Assembly: GCF_018555455.1 (NCBI RefSeq)
Contig: NZ_JAFEJU010000010.1
Span: forward strand, 1-64,000
DNA length: 64,000 bases
DNA from: Bifidobacterium colobi
GTDB taxonomy: Bacteria > Actinomycetota > Actinomycetes > Actinomycetales > Bifidobacteriaceae
Direction: 5' to 3'
Part shown: piece after piece, positions 1-11,985 of the stretch
Layout of the letters: every line of letters starts with the position of its first letter
Position numbering within the stretch: position 1 is the stretch's first letter
The notes under the pieces: model-generated
What the model was told of the DNA's origin: nothing
Seen by the model: the letters and a program-made list of their open reading frames with translations, nothing else
Databases searched by the model: none
Translations under genes and position numbers: made by a program

Positions 1-328
1 TCTCATAGACCCAGCCCACCACCGGAACGCCCCTATTTTCCCGCCGGGAAAAATAACACCCCGACACGCCTACTCGCACAAGGCCAAACCCCGGGTATAA
101 ACACCACAAAAGTTCCTATAGCCCTCACGCATTAACCGGCATTAACCGTTTATGCGCGAGGAATGACAGGTTGTGTAATACGCTGCACCCAAGCTTTCCA
201 AACCTGATTGAATCAAACTAGCGGCGAGAATCCATACGTCAGTGGTGTCTAGCGGATTCATTGCCAAGGAACGATGGGTTCAACGAAACAGAACCACAGC
301 AAACAGTGCGAGGAAGGACGAGTCAGCT

Positions 329-2794
329 ATGGAACTCGAAGAACTTTCGGTAGCTGAGAAAGCGGCGATGCTTTCCGGCGGTTCCGAATGGGATTCGCGC
401 GGCAACGAGCGCGCCGACATCCCCAGTTTTGTAATGAGCGACGGCCCACACGGTGTGCGCCGCCAGCTCGGTGAAGGAGACCATCTGGGACTCGGCGCAT
501 CCAAGCCCGCCACCTGCTTCCCCACAGCAGGCACGGTAGCCAACTCCTGGGATCCAGAGCTCGCCGAAGACATGGGTAAGGCACTCGGACGCGAAGCCCA
601 TGATCTTGATGTGAACGTGCTGCTCGGCCCAGGTCTTAACATCAAACGTAATCCGCTGTGCGGTCGTAACTTCGAATACTATTCCGAAGATCCCATCGTG
701 GCTGGGCGCATGGCCGCCGGACTAATCCGCGGCATCCAATCCAACGGCGTATCCGCATGCCCCAAGCACTTTGCGGTCAACAGTCAGGAACTGCGTCGCC
801 AAGCCTCCAATAGCGTGATCGACGAGCGCACAATGCGCGAAATCTATCTGACTGGTTTTGAGATCGCCGTGCGTGAAGCTGCACCGATGACCATCATGAC
901 CTCCTACAACGAGATTAACGGCGTCTACGCACACGAAAACAAGCATCTACTGCAGGACATTCTGCGCGGCGAGTGGGGATTCGACGGCATGGTCGTCTCC
1001 GATTGGGGTGGCTCCAATGCCGCTGTAGCCGCAGTCAAAGCCGGTGGTTCGCTGGAAATGCCGTCGCCCGGCTTCACCTCTGTGCGTGAACTGGAAGACG
1101 CGGTCAAGGCTGGTACGTTGTCGGAAACCGACCTCAACGCTCGTGCTGCTGAAGTAGCGAAAATCGCGCGTGCAACCCGTGCCGAAGGTGTTGGCCGAGA
1201 TGATTTGCTCGCCGATGCCGTGGCTGCCGCACATCACGAAGTGGCCCGCAGAGTCGCTGAAAGCTCCGCTGTGCTGTTGAAGAACACCGATGCCGCACTG
1301 CCGCTCAAACCCGGCATGCGTGTAGCCGTAGTAGGCGATATGGCCAAGACTCCACGCTTCCAAGGTTCCGGATCCTCCAAGGTGAACGCCACCCGTGAAG
1401 AGAACATTGTGGCCGAACTCCAATCATCCGCTGAGTCCACCGGCATCACAGTGACCGGTTACGCCCAAGGCTACGACCGTCAAGGTGTCGCCAACCAGGC
1501 ACTGTTGGACGAAGCGGTGGCACTTGCCGCGCAATCGGACACGGATGCTGTAATCGCCGTCATCGGTCTCGACGAGCGCAGCGAATCCGAGGGCCTTGAT
1601 CGCTCCACCATGGCCATCCCGCAGGTACAGAATGATGTGATTGCGGCGCTGACTGCCACCGGCAAGCCAATCATCGTGGTACTGGTAGCCGGCTCGCCGG
1701 TGGAACTGCCTTGGTTCGATGATGTTGCCGCAGTCCTGTACGTGGGACTTTCCGGCCAAGCCGGCGCATCAGCCGCCGTGCGCGTACTCACCGGCCAAAC
1801 CAACCCGTCCGGGCACTTGGCGGAAACCTGGCCGCTGCAGTACGCCGATTGCCCATCGGCCGACTGGTACCCGGCGGTGGAGCGCGATGCCATCTATCGC
1901 GAAGGACCATTCGTCGGCTACCGTTACTACGAAACCGCACAGGTACCCGTGCGCTTCCCGTTCGGCTATGGCCTGAGCTACTCCAGTTTTACCTACAGCA
2001 ACCTTGCTGCCGACGACACCGGCGTCACCTGTACCATCACCAATGATTCTGATGTGCCGGGTGCCACCGTTGCACAACTGTACGTTACTGGACCATCGCG
2101 CACTGCTCAGGGAGATGGCAATGCCGCAGGAGTGCTGCGCCCTGCCTGCGAGCTGAAAGGCTTCGTCAAGGTAACGCTGGCTGCCCACGAATCGAAAACC
2201 GTGCGCATTGCATTCGACCGCTATACCTTCCGCCATTTCGACGTGGCCGCGAACCGTTGGGCCATCGAATCCGGCGTATGGACGCTGGCTGTGGGCGCAA
2301 ACGCCGAGGATCTGCAACTGAGCACCACGTTCGCCGTCGCAGGCGATGTAGACGCGATTCCTGCCGATCCAGCGCTTGGCCACTACCTGACCGGCAATGT
2401 GAAGCACGTCACCGATGTCGAAATGGCAGTACTGTTCGGGCGTGAAGTCAAAGCTTCCGGCAAGCCCACCACATTCGGCGTGAACGATCCGATTTCCAGC
2501 TGGGTGGATTCGCGCGGATTCGTGGCGCGCACCATAGCCAAAACCTTGACCAAGCGAGAAACCTCAGTTCGCCAGAAAACCGGCGCGCCAGACCTCAATA
2601 CGCTGTTCATACTGAACATGCCACCGCGAGCCATAAGCAAGATGACGCAAGGCATGGTCGATGCGGCCATGGTGGACGCCATCGTCACGATAGCTAACGG
2701 TCATACTTTCCGCGGGCTCGGCGGTCTGATCGCCGGCTACTTCCGCAACCAATCCGCCAACAAGCGCACTGCAAAGGAGCTCAACCATGACTGA
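329..2794 (+). CDS. Glycoside hydrolase family 3 beta-glucosidase
   Basis: Predicted cytoplasmic GH3 enzyme (821 aa) releasing beta-linked glucose or related sugars from oligosaccharides or glycosides. Visible GH3 landmarks are GRNFEYYSEDP (about residue 113), the KHF block (about 146), the nucleophile motif VVSDWGG with Asp225, the LLKNTDAALPL opening of the second domain, and SESEG as the likely acid/base region. An FN3-like domain follows (about 570-640), then a C-terminal tail of about 120 residues. I see no signal peptide. ATG 329 is chosen because AGGAAGGA sits about 10 nt upstream; an in-frame ATG at 242 would add 29 residues without family character. The gene overlaps the next by 8 nt, so the two are probably co-transcribed. 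Exact substrate cannot be read from sequence. Confidence 0.93.
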   Translation: MELEELSVAEKAAMLSGGSEWDSRGNERADIPSFVMSDGPHGVRRQLGEGDHLGLGASKPATCFPTAGTVANSWDPELAEDMGKALGREAHDLDVNVLLGPGLNIKRNPLCGRNFEYYSEDPIVAGRMAAGLIRGIQSNGVSACPKHFAVNSQELRRQASNSVIDERTMREIYLTGFEIAVREAAPMTIMTSYNEINGVYAHENKHLLQDILRGEWGFDGMVVSDWGGSNAAVAAVKAGGSLEMPSPGFTSVRELEDAVKAGTLSETDLNARAAEVAKIARATRAEGVGRDDLLADAVAAAHHEVARRVAESSAVLLKNTDAALPLKPGMRVAVVGDMAKTPRFQGSGSSKVNATREENIVAELQSSAESTGITVTGYAQGYDRQGVANQALLDEAVALAAQSDTDAVIAVIGLDERSESEGLDRSTMAIPQVQNDVIAALTATGKPIIVVLVAGSPVELPWFDDVAAVLYVGLSGQAGASAAVRVLTGQTNPSGHLAETWPLQYADCPSADWYPAVERDAIYREGPFVGYRYYETAQVPVRFPFGYGLSYSSFTYSNLAADDTGVTCTITNDSDVPGATVAQLYVTGPSRTAQGDGNAAGVLRPACELKGFVKVTLAAHESKTVRIAFDRYTFRHFDVAANRWAIESGVWTLAVGANAEDLQLSTTFAVAGDVDAIPADPALGHYLTGNVKHVTDVEMAVLFGREVKASGKPTTFGVNDPISSWVDSRGFVARTIAKTLTKRETSVRQKTGAPDLNTLFILNMPPRAISKMTQGMVDAAMVDAIVTIANGHTFRGLGGLIAGYFRNQSANKRTAKELNHD

Positions 2795-3329
2795 CACGAA
2801 CACCGCGCCTGCTGCCGAGGGCAAGAAGCTCGGGCCCATTCGCCAATGGATCAAGGATCACCCCACCATCTGGGAATTCATCCTGTTTAATGTGCTCTCG
2901 AACATCTCCACCATCTCGCGCTTCGTGGTTACCTGGATTGGTACGGCGATTTTCGTGGCGGGATTGGGCATCACCACGCCATTCCACTTCCTGATCTTCA
3001 ACTATCCGGAATCCGGCAACGGTTTGGGCGGCTTCCTGACCTTCCTCTTTGCCGAAGTGATCGCCCAGGTGGTGAACTTCTTCGTGCAGATGAAGTGGGT
3101 GTTCAAGTCTGACTCCAGTTTCAAGGATGCTGCTTGGAAGTACGCCATCCTCGCCGTGGTGATTGTGGTGGTGAACCTTGTGCTGCCGGGCTACGTGACC
3201 TCCCTGTGCCAGGGCTGGGGCATGAATGCTGGCTTGGCCGGCACGATTGCCTCCGTGGTCAACACGGTGCTGGCTGTAGTGGTGAGCTACCCGCTGCTCA
3301 AGTTCTGGATTATGCCCAAGAACAAGTGA
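2787..3329 (+). CDS. GtrA-like small multi-pass membrane protein
   Basis: A 180-residue protein with a short hydrophilic N-terminus and about four hydrophobic segments (roughly residues 29-60, 80-100, 115-137, 150-172). Layout and composition resemble the GtrA/DPMS family, membrane proteins often linked to transfer of lipid-linked sugars. The start overlaps the end of the beta-glucosidase gene by 8 nt, indicating translational coupling. The family call rests on overall pattern (FxxxxxxxNFxxxxKWVF-like segment, QVVNFFVQMKWVFKS here). No specific function can be given. Confidence 0.65.
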   Translation: MTDTNTAPAAEGKKLGPIRQWIKDHPTIWEFILFNVLSNISTISRFVVTWIGTAIFVAGLGITTPFHFLIFNYPESGNGLGGFLTFLFAEVIAQVVNFFVQMKWVFKSDSSFKDAAWKYAILAVVIVVVNLVLPGYVTSLCQGWGMNAGLAGTIASVVNTVLAVVVSYPLLKFWIMPKNK

Positions 3330-3389
3330 GGCAGCCTCCTGCACTGATGCACTGACATAACACTTCTTTCGATACTCCTTCCCCTTCGG

Positions 3390-3429
3390 CTTGGCCGGCG
3401 GCGCTTCTCCTCGGGCGTCGCCGGCCAAG
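3390..3429. terminator. GC-rich hairpin after the GtrA-like gene
   Basis: Perfect 11-bp inverted repeat CTTGGCCGGCG (3390-3400) and CGCCGGCCAAG (3419-3429) with an 18-nt loop, 60 nt after the stop of the GtrA-like gene. No T-tract follows, so it is a possible terminator or processing hairpin rather than a classic intrinsic terminator. Confidence 0.5.
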
Positions 3430-3542
3430 TACGTTGTGCGGATGCTGGTTGCTGTAAATGTGAGCCGCGCCACATACAGCTGGGATCCGTGCGCGGCCTA
3501 GCGTTTGCCCAGCGTCCAGAAACGGCGAAAAATCAAGGATAA

Positions 3543-3590
3543 ACACTATATCTAGTGTTGCCATGTGCAACACGCCACTACACATAGTGG
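3543..3590 (+). promoter_or_regulatory. Tandem NrdR boxes upstream of nrdH
   Basis: Two 16-bp palindromes: ACACTATATCTAGTGT at 3543-3558 and CCACTACACATAGTGG at 3575-3590. Both fit the known NrdR box pattern (ACACWATATWTWGTGT-like), and their starts are 32 bp apart, three helical turns, as usual for NrdR pairs. They lie about 75 nt before the nrdH start. NrdR represses ribonucleotide reductase operons when dATP is abundant, so the nrdHIEF cluster is likely NrdR-controlled. The rest of the 334-bp gap holds only the hairpin at 3390 and no convincing ORF. Confidence 0.85.
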
Positions 3591-3663
3591 CTTGATTGCA
3601 AATCACACGGTTGTAAGATGGCATTCGCTTTCAATCACATTTGCTGCCAAAAGGGGAGTTGCC

Positions 3664-3918
3664 ATGACCGTCACCGTGTTCACCAAGCCACATTGCCCGC
3701 AGTGCGAGGCCACCAAGCGCCAGTTCACCAAGTTGGGCGTGCCGTTTGAAACCGTGGACCTGACGGAAAACCCCTCCACCCTCGAGCAGCTGCAGGCCGC
3801 AGGCTTCCAGCAGGCTCCGGTGGTCATCACCCCGGACAACTCCTGGACCGGCTACCGTCCGGACCTGATTCGCGAGGTCGCCAAGCAGGCCGCAGCTACC
3901 ACTCCGGTGGCCGCGTGA
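3664..3918 (+). CDS. nrdH: NrdH glutaredoxin-like redoxin
   Basis: An 84-aa thioredoxin-fold protein that reduces class Ib ribonucleotide reductase. The redox motif C-P-Q-C lies at residues 11-14 within [11 protein letters not shown], and the APVVI cis-proline motif and WTGYRPD segment typical of NrdH follow. The start at 3664 follows AAAAGGGGAG; a longer frame from 3565 would run through the region just after the NrdR boxes. It is first in nrdHIEF and overlaps nrdI by 4 nt. Confidence 0.95.
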   Translation: MTVTVFTKPHCPQCEATKRQFTKLGVPFETVDLTENPSTLEQLQAAGFQQAPVVITPDNSWTGYRPDLIREVAKQAAATTPVAA

Positions 3919-4433
3919 CGCCGAACGACGCAGCCGTAGCGGTTGCGCCAGCTGATCACGCCGAGTCCGCAGCCAGCACTCCGGAATTCGCCGCTACCGG
4001 CGCCCCGATCGGTGCGCTGGTCTATTTCTCCTCCGCCTCTGAGAACACCGCCCGATTCGTGGCCGGATGCCGATTCCAAGACGAGGGCATCAACGTGTAC
4101 CGCGTACCGCTCAAAGCCTCCGAACCGGCACTGAACGTGCGCGAACCGTACGTCATCATGGTGCCTACCTATGGCGGCGGAGTGATTAAAAAGGCTGTGC
4201 CGATTCAAGTCAAACGCTTCCTGAACGACCCGGAGAATCGCGCCTGGATCCGCGGCGTCATCGCCTCCGGCAACACGAACTTCGGCGAAGCCTACTGCGC
4301 GGCTGGCGATATCATCTCCGCCAAATGCCACGTGCCGTTCCTCTACAAATTCGAGCTGATGGGCACGCCGGAAGACACTGCCGCCGTGAAAAATGGCCTC
4401 GTGCAATTCTTCGGTACCTTGGAGCCCCGGTAG
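3915..4433 (+). CDS. nrdI: NrdI flavodoxin-like activator of class Ib RNR
   Basis: A 172-aa flavodoxin-fold protein needed to build the Mn-tyrosyl radical of NrdF. After an Ala-rich N-terminal extension of about 30 residues it shows [15 protein letters not shown] (FMN phosphate loop), VPTYGGG and [17 protein letters not shown], all NrdI hallmarks. It starts at a GTG overlapping the nrdH stop (GTGA), so translation is coupled. The N-terminal extension is longer than in many NrdI proteins; a later start has no obvious ribosome site. Confidence 0.93.
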   Translation: MTPNDAAVAVAPADHAESAASTPEFAATGAPIGALVYFSSASENTARFVAGCRFQDEGINVYRVPLKASEPALNVREPYVIMVPTYGGGVIKKAVPIQVKRFLNDPENRAWIRGVIASGNTNFGEAYCAAGDIISAKCHVPFLYKFELMGTPEDTAAVKNGLVQFFGTLEPR

Positions 4434-4464
4434 AGGCCCAAAATTTCGAGGAAAACGGTAACCC

Positions 4465-4570
4465 CGAGAAAATAAGCCACTGAGTCTTCCTCAGTGGCGG
4501 GTTTTCTCGAAATAAAGCCACTCTTCGTGAAAAAGAGCCACTGAGTCTTCCTCAGTGGCGGGTTTTCACG
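4465..4570 (+). promoter_or_regulatory. Two tandem covarying hairpins between nrdI and nrdE
   Basis: Hairpin 1 (4465-4509): outer arms CGAGAAAA and TTTTCTCG, inner arms CCACTGAG and CTCAGTGG, loop TCTTC. Hairpin 2 (4526-4570): outer arms CGTGAAAA and TTTTCACG with the identical inner stem and loop. The outer arms differ by a compensatory base-pair change (A-T versus T-A), so pairing is maintained. They fall in the 224-nt gap before nrdE and could attenuate or protect the transcript to set the ratio of NrdHI to NrdEF. Confidence 0.75.
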
Positions 4571-4657
4571 AGATATGGGATTATCTCGAAAATTTAAGCC
4601 GCTATAACGCCCCACACCACCACGTCACAAGGATTCAAACAAGGATTCAACCCAACT

Positions 4658-7853
<3,196 letters not shown>

Positions 7854-7955
7854 CTGACGGATTTCCAACGTTGACTGACGGTTTTTGAACGTATTTCGTT
7901 AGAAAACCGTCAGTCTTAGTTCAAAAACCGTCAGTTTGTGTTGAAAATCCGTCAG
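7854..7955. repeat. Nested inverted repeat after nrdF
   Basis: Five copies of CTGACGG or its complement form a nested structure. Outer arms 7854-7869 and 7940-7955 pair with one mismatch; inner arms 7875-7890 and 7919-7934 are a perfect 16-bp inverted repeat, and a fifth partial copy (AAAACCGTCAG) is at 7903-7913. It begins directly after the nrdF stop and could act as the operon's transcript end, or be a small palindromic element. Confidence 0.8.
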
Positions 7956-7975
7956 TCGGGTTATTGCCGGGCCGG

Positions 7976-8115
7976 TGTGGGTCCACCGTGGACTCGCACC
8001 GGACGCACCGTGGACCCTCACCGGACTCACCGTGGACTCGCACTGGGTCCACCGCGGGACTCGCGCTGGGTCCACTGCGGACTCAGCGTGGGACTCACCG
8101 CGGAATCACCCAGGG
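7976..8115. repeat. Degenerate GTGGACTC-type tandem repeat
   Basis: About 140 bp built from imperfect 22-24 bp units containing CACCGTGGACTC or GGGTCCACCG. It fills the gap between the nested inverted repeat and the 3' end of the minus-strand histidine kinase gene. Frames through it encode only low-complexity peptides. Confidence 0.65.
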
Positions 8116-9453
8116 TTACCGCGGAATGAGCGCGGTCAGAATAAACCAGTGATCGTCGGTGCGAATCGTCACTTCGCCGCCGTACTGCGCGACGATGTGA
8201 CGAATCGACTTCACCCCGAACCCATGCCGTGCGGCATCGCGCTTGGTGGTGCGTAGTGCGCCGGTCGAATCCTTCTTCAGTGCGGAATCGTAATAATTCT
8301 CCACGCGAATCACTGTGAACCGACCCTGACCATACAGTGCCAGGCGAATCAAACGCTGCTGCTTATCCGGCAGTTTGCTCGTCGCCTCAATCGCATTATC
8401 AAGCGCGTTGCCGAACAGCGAGGCGATATCCATCGACGACATCCCCTCCAGCAGCTTGCCATCCGCCACCGCGGTCAACGTAATGCCACGATCCGCGCAG
8501 GCACGCATTTTCGACGTCAGAATCACATCCAATACCGGATTGCCCGAGTGCTGCTGGGCGCTCGCCGCTGCCACCGAAGCCTCCAGCTGCTCAAATCCAG
8601 CCGCTGCATGATCCGGGTCGACTTCCGCGCGCAATGCTGCAATCTGATGCTTCAAATCATGTGCCAGCCTGCCAATGGATTCGATGTTCTCTTTGGATGC
8701 CAAATATTCTTGATGCTGACTTTCCAGCTGCGCATTGATGGATGCCAGTTCCTCGTTCGCAGCCATGCGTCGCGCCTGCTCCTGCTGCGCGTAGAGGATT
8801 GCGCAACCGCAGAAATCAACCAACGTGCGAATGTAGAACACCTCTTGGCCGACCGTGCCGGAAAACGGCGTATTGGTGGAGATGAAACTCAGGTTGCTCA
8901 TGGCGAATGTCACTATGGTGATGGCCACAGTGCCCAACAGCAGCTGCCTGGATGTGGCAGTCGGTGAGTCGCTGGCAAAGTTGCCGCGCTCGATGAGCCA
9001 GGCGAGGCTGAATCCCACGGCGTACGTAATCATCAATAACGCCAGTGACCACAGTCGTTTACTGGAACTGGTGCTGCCAAGGTCAAGGAACATGACCAAC
9101 TGCCAGTGCAGCGAGGCCACCAGTTCCGCCAATACGAACGCGCGGGCGGCGATATAGAGTCCTTCGCGATTTCCGGTGCCGGCTGCGAGCCTCACCATCA
9201 TCCACATGGCGCCGAACGCCAGCAGCATGCCAATCACCCAGAACCAGAGCGGCATTGCGCCATCGAGATATTGGATGGCGATGATGCCTGCCAAACCGAT
9301 AGTGCTGGCCGCCGCCGTGCGCTGCCATGGTACCCGGCGATAAATCGCCATGATGTAGACCATGCAGGCCAGCCATTCGCTCAGCGCAGTATACAGACGC
9401 GGGATATCCGGCAGAGCGTTGGTGATGGTGCCGCCTATCATGCCGCCTATCAC
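8116..9453 (-). CDS. GHKL sensor histidine kinase (AgrC/ComD-like)
   Basis: A 445-aa membrane sensor kinase. The N-terminal ~220 residues hold about six hydrophobic segments. A coiled linker leads to the phosphoacceptor region LAHDLKHQIAALR (His265) of the HPK10 class, then the N-box LFGNALDNAIEA and G-box HGFGVKSI. This architecture is typical of peptide-pheromone or cell-envelope sensors that pair with LytTR regulators. It overlaps the upstream response regulator gene by 4 nt. No pheromone precursor gene is recognisable nearby. Confidence 0.93.
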   Translation of the reverse strand: MIGGMIGGTITNALPDIPRLYTALSEWLACMVYIMAIYRRVPWQRTAAASTIGLAGIIAIQYLDGAMPLWFWVIGMLLAFGAMWMMVRLAAGTGNREGLYIAARAFVLAELVASLHWQLVMFLDLGSTSSSKRLWSLALLMITYAVGFSLAWLIERGNFASDSPTATSRQLLLGTVAITIVTFAMSNLSFISTNTPFSGTVGQEVFYIRTLVDFCGCAILYAQQEQARRMAANEELASINAQLESQHQEYLASKENIESIGRLAHDLKHQIAALRAEVDPDHAAAGFEQLEASVAAASAQQHSGNPVLDVILTSKMRACADRGITLTAVADGKLLEGMSSMDIASLFGNALDNAIEATSKLPDKQQRLIRLALYGQGRFTVIRVENYYDSALKKDSTGALRTTKRDAARHGFGVKSIRHIVAQYGGEVTIRTDDHWFILTALIPR

Positions 9454-10169
9454 AACGCACCCATGCCCATGTAGTTGGTCAGGGCAGTGAGGAATGCCTT
9501 CTTGCGCGGACGACTCACGCGCAGCGCCTCACTATTGGACATGATGCAATCCTGCCCATCCACGCCGGTCACATGGCGCATATTGACCAGATAGCAGGAG
9601 TTCGAACGGAAGAAGTTCTGCTCAGCCAGTCGCTCCTCGAAATCCTTGAGGGTTCCGGTCACCGAAAGCTTGCCGCTCAGCGTATGCACGATGATCGTGT
9701 GCCGAATCGACTCGATATAGAGCACATCGGCAAGCTCCACGCGCATCTGCTTGCCGCCGGCCTCGATGAGCAGCGCCTCATCCGTACGGCGGCGCACCAT
9801 GTCGATCGAACGCTTGATTTCCTGGCGGAACGCAAAGTAGGGGACCGGCTTCAGCAAGTAGGAGAGCGCCTGCACCTCGTAGCCATTGATCGCGTATTGC
9901 GGGGCGCCGGTGATGAACACGATGACCACGGAATTGTCGCGCTCGCGGATTTTACGGGCGGCGGCCATGCCATCCATATGCTTCATCTCGATATCGAGCA
10001 GCAGAATGTCGTACGTCGGCGTGTATTTTTCCACGATCTGCTCGCCGTCATCGAATACGGAAATCGTGAACTGGGTGCCGGTTTCGCTCTGGTACTGATT
10101 CAGATAATCCAGCACGCGCTGGCAGGCTTGCGGATCATCTTCGACCACCCCAACTCTGATATCGCGCAT
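9450..10169 (-). CDS. LytTR-family response regulator
   Basis: A 239-aa regulator with a receiver domain (acidic pocket EDD at residues 10-12, phosphoacceptor Asp59 in LLLDIEM, Lys in LLKPVPY) and a C-terminal LytTR DNA-binding domain from about residue 130 (ADVLYIESIRHTIIVHT, FFRSNSCYLVNM). GGGAGG lies about 8 nt before the start. It pairs with the overlapping histidine kinase gene. Its targets are not evident; the 108-bp gap to the upstream glycosyltransferase gene leaves co-transcription possible. Confidence 0.94.
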   Translation of the reverse strand: MRDIRVGVVEDDPQACQRVLDYLNQYQSETGTQFTISVFDDGEQIVEKYTPTYDILLLDIEMKHMDGMAAARKIRERDNSVVIVFITGAPQYAINGYEVQALSYLLKPVPYFAFRQEIKRSIDMVRRRTDEALLIEAGGKQMRVELADVLYIESIRHTIIVHTLSGKLSVTGTLKDFEERLAEQNFFRSNSCYLVNMRHVTGVDGQDCIMSNSEALRVSRPRKKAFLTALTNYMGMGAL

Positions 10170-10277
10170 GACATTAACCTCCCGCCACGGTTACTTCGAT
10201 GCCATTGTATCTGTAAGGTTTGGCCGGTGTAGCGAGCTGCGGTTATGCCTGCGGCTGCTCTGCGGCTATTCCTTCGG

Positions 10278-11570
10278 TTACTCCTGCTCGAAGGTGACGC
10301 CGTTGCGGGCGGCGAGGCGTTCCGCTTTGCGCTCGTCCTTGCGCTCTTCGGCTTGCTCGATGTGTTGGATGCGCAGTTGGCGCCAATCCTCACGCATGTC
10401 GCGGAAGCGTTCGGCCAGGGTCATGTCGTTGTCCGTGTCGCCTTGCTCATGGTGGGCGCTGTCGTGAGTGCGAGAGACATCTGCTTGCCGCTCGGCGATT
10501 TGTTCCTTGGTCAGAGGCAGCCACATGGACGTCTCGTTGGGTTCGGCACTTGGCGTGGCACCCGGTGCGGCGGCCAGCGCATCCACTGCATTATCCGCGA
10601 ACTTGGCCACACCGAGTTTGAGCAGACCGAGCAGTTCGCGCAACGTGTCCGGGATGGGCTCGTCGCTTTCGCTGGCGGTTTTGGACAGCCTGTCGATATG
10701 CCGACGAATCGCGTCCGCGTCCTCGGGATCGATTTTGAGGCCGGCTATGAGCGATTGGCGGATTGTCTCGTAATCGAGGTTGGCGAAGAAATTGAGCTGC
10801 TGGAGCGTCATGAAGCCTTTGAGCTCGGGGAATCGCTCAATGATGTACGCTTCGCGATCGTCGGCGGCACGAGTCCAGTCGCGGGTAAGTTTCGGATCCC
10901 AACTGGCGGTGATGGAGCCTTCGCGCATGCGGTAGTGGTAGAGGACTTTCGGGATGCGCACCACGCGCGTGGCCTCGCCGATTACGTTGCAAATGCGGGA
11001 AAGGTCCTCGATCTTGCGGCCGACCGGGAAGGAGAATCCGGTGTTCTGATACGTTGCGGCGGGCGCGAGGAAGGCCCAGAAATAGCCGTCAATCTCAGCC
11101 TTGACTTGTTTTTTGATGGCCTCCACCGGGGTGAGTACCTGCACTTCGCTGAAATCGTTGTGCCGATAGTTGGAGAGCAGCGGTTTGCCGTTTTCGGAGA
11201 TGGTGTCGAACTGGAACATCACCAGGTCGGCATCGTAGTCGCGCATGGCTGCGAGGCAGTCCTCGATAAGCGTGGGGGCTACGGTGTCGTCCGAATCAGC
11301 GAAGTAGATGTAGGAGCCGGTGGCCTGCTTGATGCCGGCGTTGCGCGCATCCGAGAGCCCGCCGTTGGGTTTGTGAATCACGCGGATGCGCGGGTCTTTT
11401 GCCGCCCAAGCGTCGCACATGGCGGGGCAGGAGTCAGGCGAGCCGTCGTCCACGAGCAGAATTTCAAGATTGCGGTAAGTTTGCGCGGCAACGCTCGCCA
11501 CGCAGGCGTCGAGGAACTGCTCGACCTTGTACACCGGGATGATGATGCTGACCAACGGCTCCTGTTCCAT
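10278..11570 (-). CDS. Family 2 glycosyltransferase
   Basis: A 430-aa GT-A fold glycosyltransferase. The N-terminus shows VSIIIPVYKVEQFLDACVASV, LLVDDGSPDS, PNGGLSDARNAGI and the DXD-type metal motif YFADSDD, as in GT2 enzymes that make cell-surface polysaccharides or glycolipids. The C-terminal part is helical; the last ~60 residues are strongly charged (Arg/Glu-rich), unusual and possibly peripheral. It is oriented with, and 108 bp upstream of, the response-regulator gene. Acceptor and sugar are unknown. Confidence 0.9.
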   Translation of the reverse strand: MEQEPLVSIIIPVYKVEQFLDACVASVAAQTYRNLEILLVDDGSPDSCPAMCDAWAAKDPRIRVIHKPNGGLSDARNAGIKQATGSYIYFADSDDTVAPTLIEDCLAAMRDYDADLVMFQFDTISENGKPLLSNYRHNDFSEVQVLTPVEAIKKQVKAEIDGYFWAFLAPAATYQNTGFSFPVGRKIEDLSRICNVIGEATRVVRIPKVLYHYRMREGSITASWDPKLTRDWTRAADDREAYIIERFPELKGFMTLQQLNFFANLDYETIRQSLIAGLKIDPEDADAIRRHIDRLSKTASESDEPIPDTLRELLGLLKLGVAKFADNAVDALAAAPGATPSAEPNETSMWLPLTKEQIAERQADVSRTHDSAHHEQGDTDNDMTLAERFRDMREDWRQLRIQHIEQAEERKDERKAERLAARNGVTFEQE

Positions 11571-11640
11571 GGTTCAAGCCTAACGCCGGGTCTCACCGGC
11601 GGTCGCATGACGCGGGGTCGCGGTGGGGCCTCAGGGTGCT

Positions 11641-11920
11641 GGATTCCGGGGATTGCGTCGTGGAACGTATCGTGAAACATGTGCCGCGCGCTGCTTTCCG
11701 GGGATTCCGTCGCGAAATGGGGAGCGGGATGCCGGATTCCGGGGATTGCGTCGTGGAACGTATCGTGAAACATGTGCTTTGCACTACTTTCCGGGGAATC
11801 CGTTGCGAAATGGGGAGCGGGATGCTGGATTCCGGGGAATCCGTCGTGGAACGTATTGTGAAACGTGTGCCTCGCGCTGCTTTCCGGGGATTCCGTCGCA
11901 AAGCGGCGAGCTCGAGGCGC
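11641..11920. repeat. Three tandem ~93-bp repeats
   Basis: Units beginning GGATTCCGGGG start at 11641, 11734 and 11827, exactly 93 bp apart. Each contains GGAACGTATCGTGAAAC-like and CTTTCCGGGGATTCCGTCGC-like blocks. Because 93 is a multiple of 3, spurious frames stay open across it. Related units recur at 17736-17900. The gap between the glycosyltransferase and sugar-ABC genes (586 bp) otherwise holds only a promoter candidate. Confidence 0.85.
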
Positions 11921-11957
11921 TGCGACACGCGACGCGAAATTTTTCGCATCCGTGCCC

Positions 11958-11985
11958 TTGTTTTTGTACTCGACCCGTGTATAGT
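11958..11985 (+). promoter_or_regulatory. Candidate promoter of the sugar-ABC ATPase gene
   Basis: TTGTTT (11958-11963), 16-nt spacer and TATAGT (11980-11985) resemble a sigma-A promoter. It lies just after the 93-bp repeats and 170 nt before the ATG, implying a long 5' leader. Assignment is by eye. Confidence 0.5.
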
